The translations under genes and the position numbers were made by a program. Positions 6,181-8,278 of a stretch of 8,278 bases of DNA are shown one piece after another (positions within the stretch are counted from its first letter, which is position 1; each line of letters starts with the position of its first letter). Source of the stretch: an uncultured Streptococcus sp. (GTDB lineage Bacteria; Bacillota; Bacilli; Lactobacillales; Streptococcaceae); the NCBI GenBank assembly GCA_900755085.1, contig CAAEFF010000059.1:1-8278 (forward strand), given 5' to 3'. The notes beneath the pieces were generated by a model that worked only from the letters and a program-made list of their open reading frames with translations, was not told the DNA's origin and ran no database searches.

Positions 6181-6208
6181 GAAGTTTCTTAGATAAAAAG
6201 GAAAGTGT

Positions 6209-6862
6209 ATGAAGATACTAATCGTAGAAGATGAAGTCCTGATTCGAGAAGGGATGAGCGACTATCTCATAGAATGTGGCTATGAAGTCTTTGAAGCAGG
6301 CGATGGGCGGGAGGCCCTGGACCTCTTTCACAGAGAAGTGCCAGATCTAGTCTTACTGGATATCCAACTCCCCATTCTTAATGGCTTGGAAGTCCTCAAG
6401 ACCATTCGCAAGACCAGCTCAGTCCCTGTCCTCATGCTAACAGCCTTCCATGACGAGGACTATAAGTTGACAGCCTTTGGAGAGTTGGCAGATGGCTACC
6501 TGGAAAAACCCTTCTCCTTGTCCCTCTTGAAGGTTCGTATCGAAGCTATTTTTAAAAAGCTTCAGCCTTCACGGGTCTTCACCTATGGAGAGGCACGGGT
6601 GGATTTTGAGAGCTACACAGCCAGCCTAGCAGGTCAAGCTATCTCCATGAATGCCAAGGAGTTGGAAATCTTGGAATACTTGCTCCAGCATGAGGGCAAG
6701 GCCCGGACCCGCTCTCAGATCCTCGATGCCGTCTGGAAGGAGACGGAGGAGATTCCTTTTGACCGGGTGATCGATGTCTATATCAAGGAACTACGAAAAA
6801 AACTGGAGCTGGACTGTATCGTTACGGTACGCAATGTCGGCTATAAATTGGAGAGACCATGA
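6209..6862 (+). CDS. vncR: response regulator VncR, OmpR/PhoB family
   Basis: This 217-residue transcription factor is activated by phosphoryl transfer from VncS. The receiver domain (1-115) has the acidic pair E7/D8, phospho-acceptor D51 (LVLLDIQLP), T78 and K100 (LEKPF), all the conserved active-site residues. A winged-helix DNA-binding domain (about 122-216) follows, with NAKELEILEYLL and the closing VRNVGYKLE typical of OmpR/PhoB regulators. The family usually binds tandem direct repeats as a dimer; candidates lie at 2739-2761 and 6161-6180. A ribosome binding site AAAGGAAAG (6197-6205) precedes ATG 6209 by 3 bases, with the GG core 7 bases away. Its last bases overlap the vncS start as ATGA. 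Confidence 0.95.
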   Translation: MKILIVEDEVLIREGMSDYLIECGYEVFEAGDGREALDLFHREVPDLVLLDIQLPILNGLEVLKTIRKTSSVPVLMLTAFHDEDYKLTAFGELADGYLEKPFSLSLLKVRIEAIFKKLQPSRVFTYGEARVDFESYTASLAGQAISMNAKELEILEYLLQHEGKARTRSQILDAVWKETEEIPFDRVIDVYIKELRKKLELDCIVTVRNVGYKLERP

Positions 6863-8184
6863 CCAAACGGAGTATCTTTGCAAAAATCTTTCTGATCACC
6901 TTTGCCCTTTTTAGTAGCTTAGTCATCCTTCTCCATGCTTCGGTTTACTTTATTTTCCCATCGACCTATATCGAGTCCCAGCGCCAGACGATTTTGAAGA
7001 AATCGCAAGCTCTGGCTAAGAGTTTCCAGGGTCAGGCAGAAGGGACCATTGAGTCAGTCATCGACCTTTATTCCAAGACCAATGATATCAAGGTCTCGAT
7101 CAAGGGCAAGGAAAAACAAAATGCCCTAGAGGTCAAGGATGACCTGCTCGTGAACCCTGACAGCCAGAACAATTCCCTGGTGATTGAAGAGCGAAAGATT
7201 CAGACCAAGGAAGGGAAAGACTTAACCTTACAATTCTTAGCGACTGTCGATTCGCAAAAGGAAGCGCGGGATATCAGTCTGGGTTTTCTTCCCTATAGTC
7301 TTCTGGCTTCCTTTGTTCTGTCTCTGATTGCCTCCTATCTCTATGCCCGCCTGATTTCTGCTCCGATCCTTGAGATCAAGCAGATGACCAAGCGGATGAA
7401 GCGGCTGGATCGGACAGCTAATCTTCCCATCCATTCACAGGATGAGATCGGCGTTCTCAAGCAACAGATCAACGACCTTTATCATCATCTCCTAGAAGTA
7501 ATCGACAATCTAGAGCAGCAGAAACAGGAAAATCTGAAGTTGGAGCAGATGAAGGTCGAATTCCTCCGAGGGGCCTCGCATGAGCTCAAGACGCCTCTGG
7601 CCAGCTTGAAGATTATCCTAGAAAATATGCGGGATAAGATCGGCCGCTACAAGGATCGGGACCGCTATCTGTCTGTCTCCCTCGATATCGTCGATGAGAT
7701 GAACCAGATTGTCCTAGAAATCCTGTCCCTGTCCTCTGTCCAAGAATTGGCCGGAGACAAGGAGTGGATCCAGCTGGATAAAGTTTTAGAGCAGATCCTC
7801 GACCAGTACAAGGTCTTGGCTCAATCCCGCGCGCTCACAATTGACAATCAAATCCCTGACAAAGCAGTTTATATGGACCCAGCCATTCTGAAATTGGTCC
7901 TCTCAAATGTCATGAGTAATGCCGTCAAGCATTCGGATGCCGGTGGAGAGATCCAGCTCCGTCTCGAAGAAGAAGGAACGCACTTGGCTGTTGAAAATAC
8001 CAGCCAGGAAATGGTAGAGACCGCTGAGATGCCAATGACTGCTAGCCGCCAGAAGAAGGAAGGTGGCTTGGGACTCTTTGTGGTCCAACACTTGCTGGAC
8101 CATGAAGAACTGGCCTACCAATTTGATAAAACGGCTATGGGCTTACGCTTCCGTATGGAACTGCCCAAAGATCAACAAGATTAA
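6859..8184 (+). CDS. vncS: sensor histidine kinase VncS
   Basis: VncS is the membrane kinase partner of VncR. The 441 residues comprise TM1 (about 7-33), an extracellular sensor region of about 110 residues (34-142), TM2 (143-163), a HAMP linker (about 163-212), a coiled region rich in Gln and Glu (213-232), the HisKA dimerisation domain with H241 in GASHELKTP, and a HATPase_c domain with N-box residues N350 and N354 (SNVMSNAVKHS) and a GGLGL G2 box (402-406). The usual DxG D-box is replaced by VENTSQE (378-384), as I recall for pneumococcal VncS too. The blocks VEFLRGASHELKTPLASLK and IGRYKDRD match pneumococcal VncS as I remember it. The start overlaps the vncR stop by four bases (ATGA) with GGAGAG just upstream, so the pair is translationally coupled. 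The ligand is not evident; vancomycin and Pep27 were proposed in pneumococcus and later questioned. Confidence 0.95.
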   Translation: MTKRSIFAKIFLITFALFSSLVILLHASVYFIFPSTYIESQRQTILKKSQALAKSFQGQAEGTIESVIDLYSKTNDIKVSIKGKEKQNALEVKDDLLVNPDSQNNSLVIEERKIQTKEGKDLTLQFLATVDSQKEARDISLGFLPYSLLASFVLSLIASYLYARLISAPILEIKQMTKRMKRLDRTANLPIHSQDEIGVLKQQINDLYHHLLEVIDNLEQQKQENLKLEQMKVEFLRGASHELKTPLASLKIILENMRDKIGRYKDRDRYLSVSLDIVDEMNQIVLEILSLSSVQELAGDKEWIQLDKVLEQILDQYKVLAQSRALTIDNQIPDKAVYMDPAILKLVLSNVMSNAVKHSDAGGEIQLRLEEEGTHLAVENTSQEMVETAEMPMTASRQKKEGGLGLFVVQHLLDHEELAYQFDKTAMGLRFRMELPKDQQD

Positions 8185-8186
8185 AA

Positions 8187-8225
8187 AGAGGCTGGGACAA
8201 AAGTCCTAGCCTCTCAATTATTTTT
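8187..8225 (+). terminator. intrinsic terminator of the vex-vncRS unit
   Basis: AGAGGCTGGGAC (8187-8198) and GTCCTAGCCTCT (8203-8214) form a 12-bp stem with one G-T wobble and an AAAA loop, followed by a T-rich tail ending in TTTTT (8221-8225). It begins three bases after the vncS stop codon and is also the left end of the repeat copy, so the repeat appears to carry the terminator with it. Confidence 0.88.
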
Positions 8226-8278
8226 GGATTGTTGAGCAAGACGCAGTGGTTGAGTGGGCTCTACTAGGCTGATTTCAT
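8187..8278. repeat. structured intergenic repeat, right copy (3' end cut by window)
   Basis: Positions 8199-8278 repeat 1-80 in the same orientation, with 77 of 80 bases identical. The copy includes the complete terminator hairpin missing from the left copy, and runs to the window edge inside the small hairpin whose left arm is GCTGAT. The remaining stems seen at 79-160 of the left copy would lie beyond the window. It abuts vncS almost directly, with no other intergenic sequence. Confidence 0.85.

Noticed and set aside
1..8278. CRISPR arrays, tRNA or rRNA genes, insertion-sequence transposases, prophage genes
   Set aside because: None seen. The only long repeat is the pair at the two ends, and no regularly spaced repeat-spacer pattern or transposase motif is present.

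Overview
The window looks like Streptococcus chromosome, probably the sanguinis/mitis side of the genus. The evidence is a vex1-vex2-vex3-vncR-vncS locus whose proteins I recognise as resembling the pneumococcal ones, a streptococcal-type dnaX preceded by a GAF-domain methionine sulfoxide reductase and followed by a small DUF3272-like membrane protein, strong AAGGAGG-type ribosome binding sites, and a repeat that I associate with streptococcal intergenic regions. All genes lie on the + strand. Species was not determined.

Layout. (1) Positions 1-164 hold most of a structured, non-coding repeat whose first 80 bases recur at the right edge (8199-8278) with 77 of 80 identical. (2) Positions 206-2631 hold a housekeeping block: a free methionine-R-sulfoxide reductase (222-719) overlapping dnaX (719-2395) by one base, then a 65-residue membrane protein (2434-2631). 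The first and third of these genes each have an extended -10 promoter so close to the start codon that the mRNA should be leaderless or nearly so. (3) Positions 2631-2838 are intergenic: a strong terminator, a second terminator-like hairpin, a promoter with 11-bp-phased direct repeats just upstream, and a 5' leader with a hairpin. (4) Positions 2839-6138 encode a permease-ATPase-permease ABC exporter of the MacB/FtsX type (Vex1-3). (5) A second promoter at 6143-6172, covered by a 10-bp tandem direct repeat, drives the two-component system VncR-VncS (6209-8184). The unit ends in a 12-bp-stem terminator that is also the left end of the right-hand repeat copy.

How the genes fit together. fRMsr repairs free oxidised methionine and DnaX loads the replicative sliding clamp; they share a transcript but no obvious function. 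In pneumococcus the Vex exporter and VncRS were proposed to form one signalling locus for an exported peptide (Pep27) linked to vancomycin tolerance and autolysis, a model that was later disputed. Here the exporter, kinase and regulator are all intact, but I could not find a Pep27-like reading frame. The exporter and regulator genes have separate promoters carrying different direct repeats, which suggests separate control.

No wholly unknown multi-gene system is visible. The parts most worth a second look are the structured flanking repeat, the two leaderless-type starts, and the two promoter-overlapping repeat operators.
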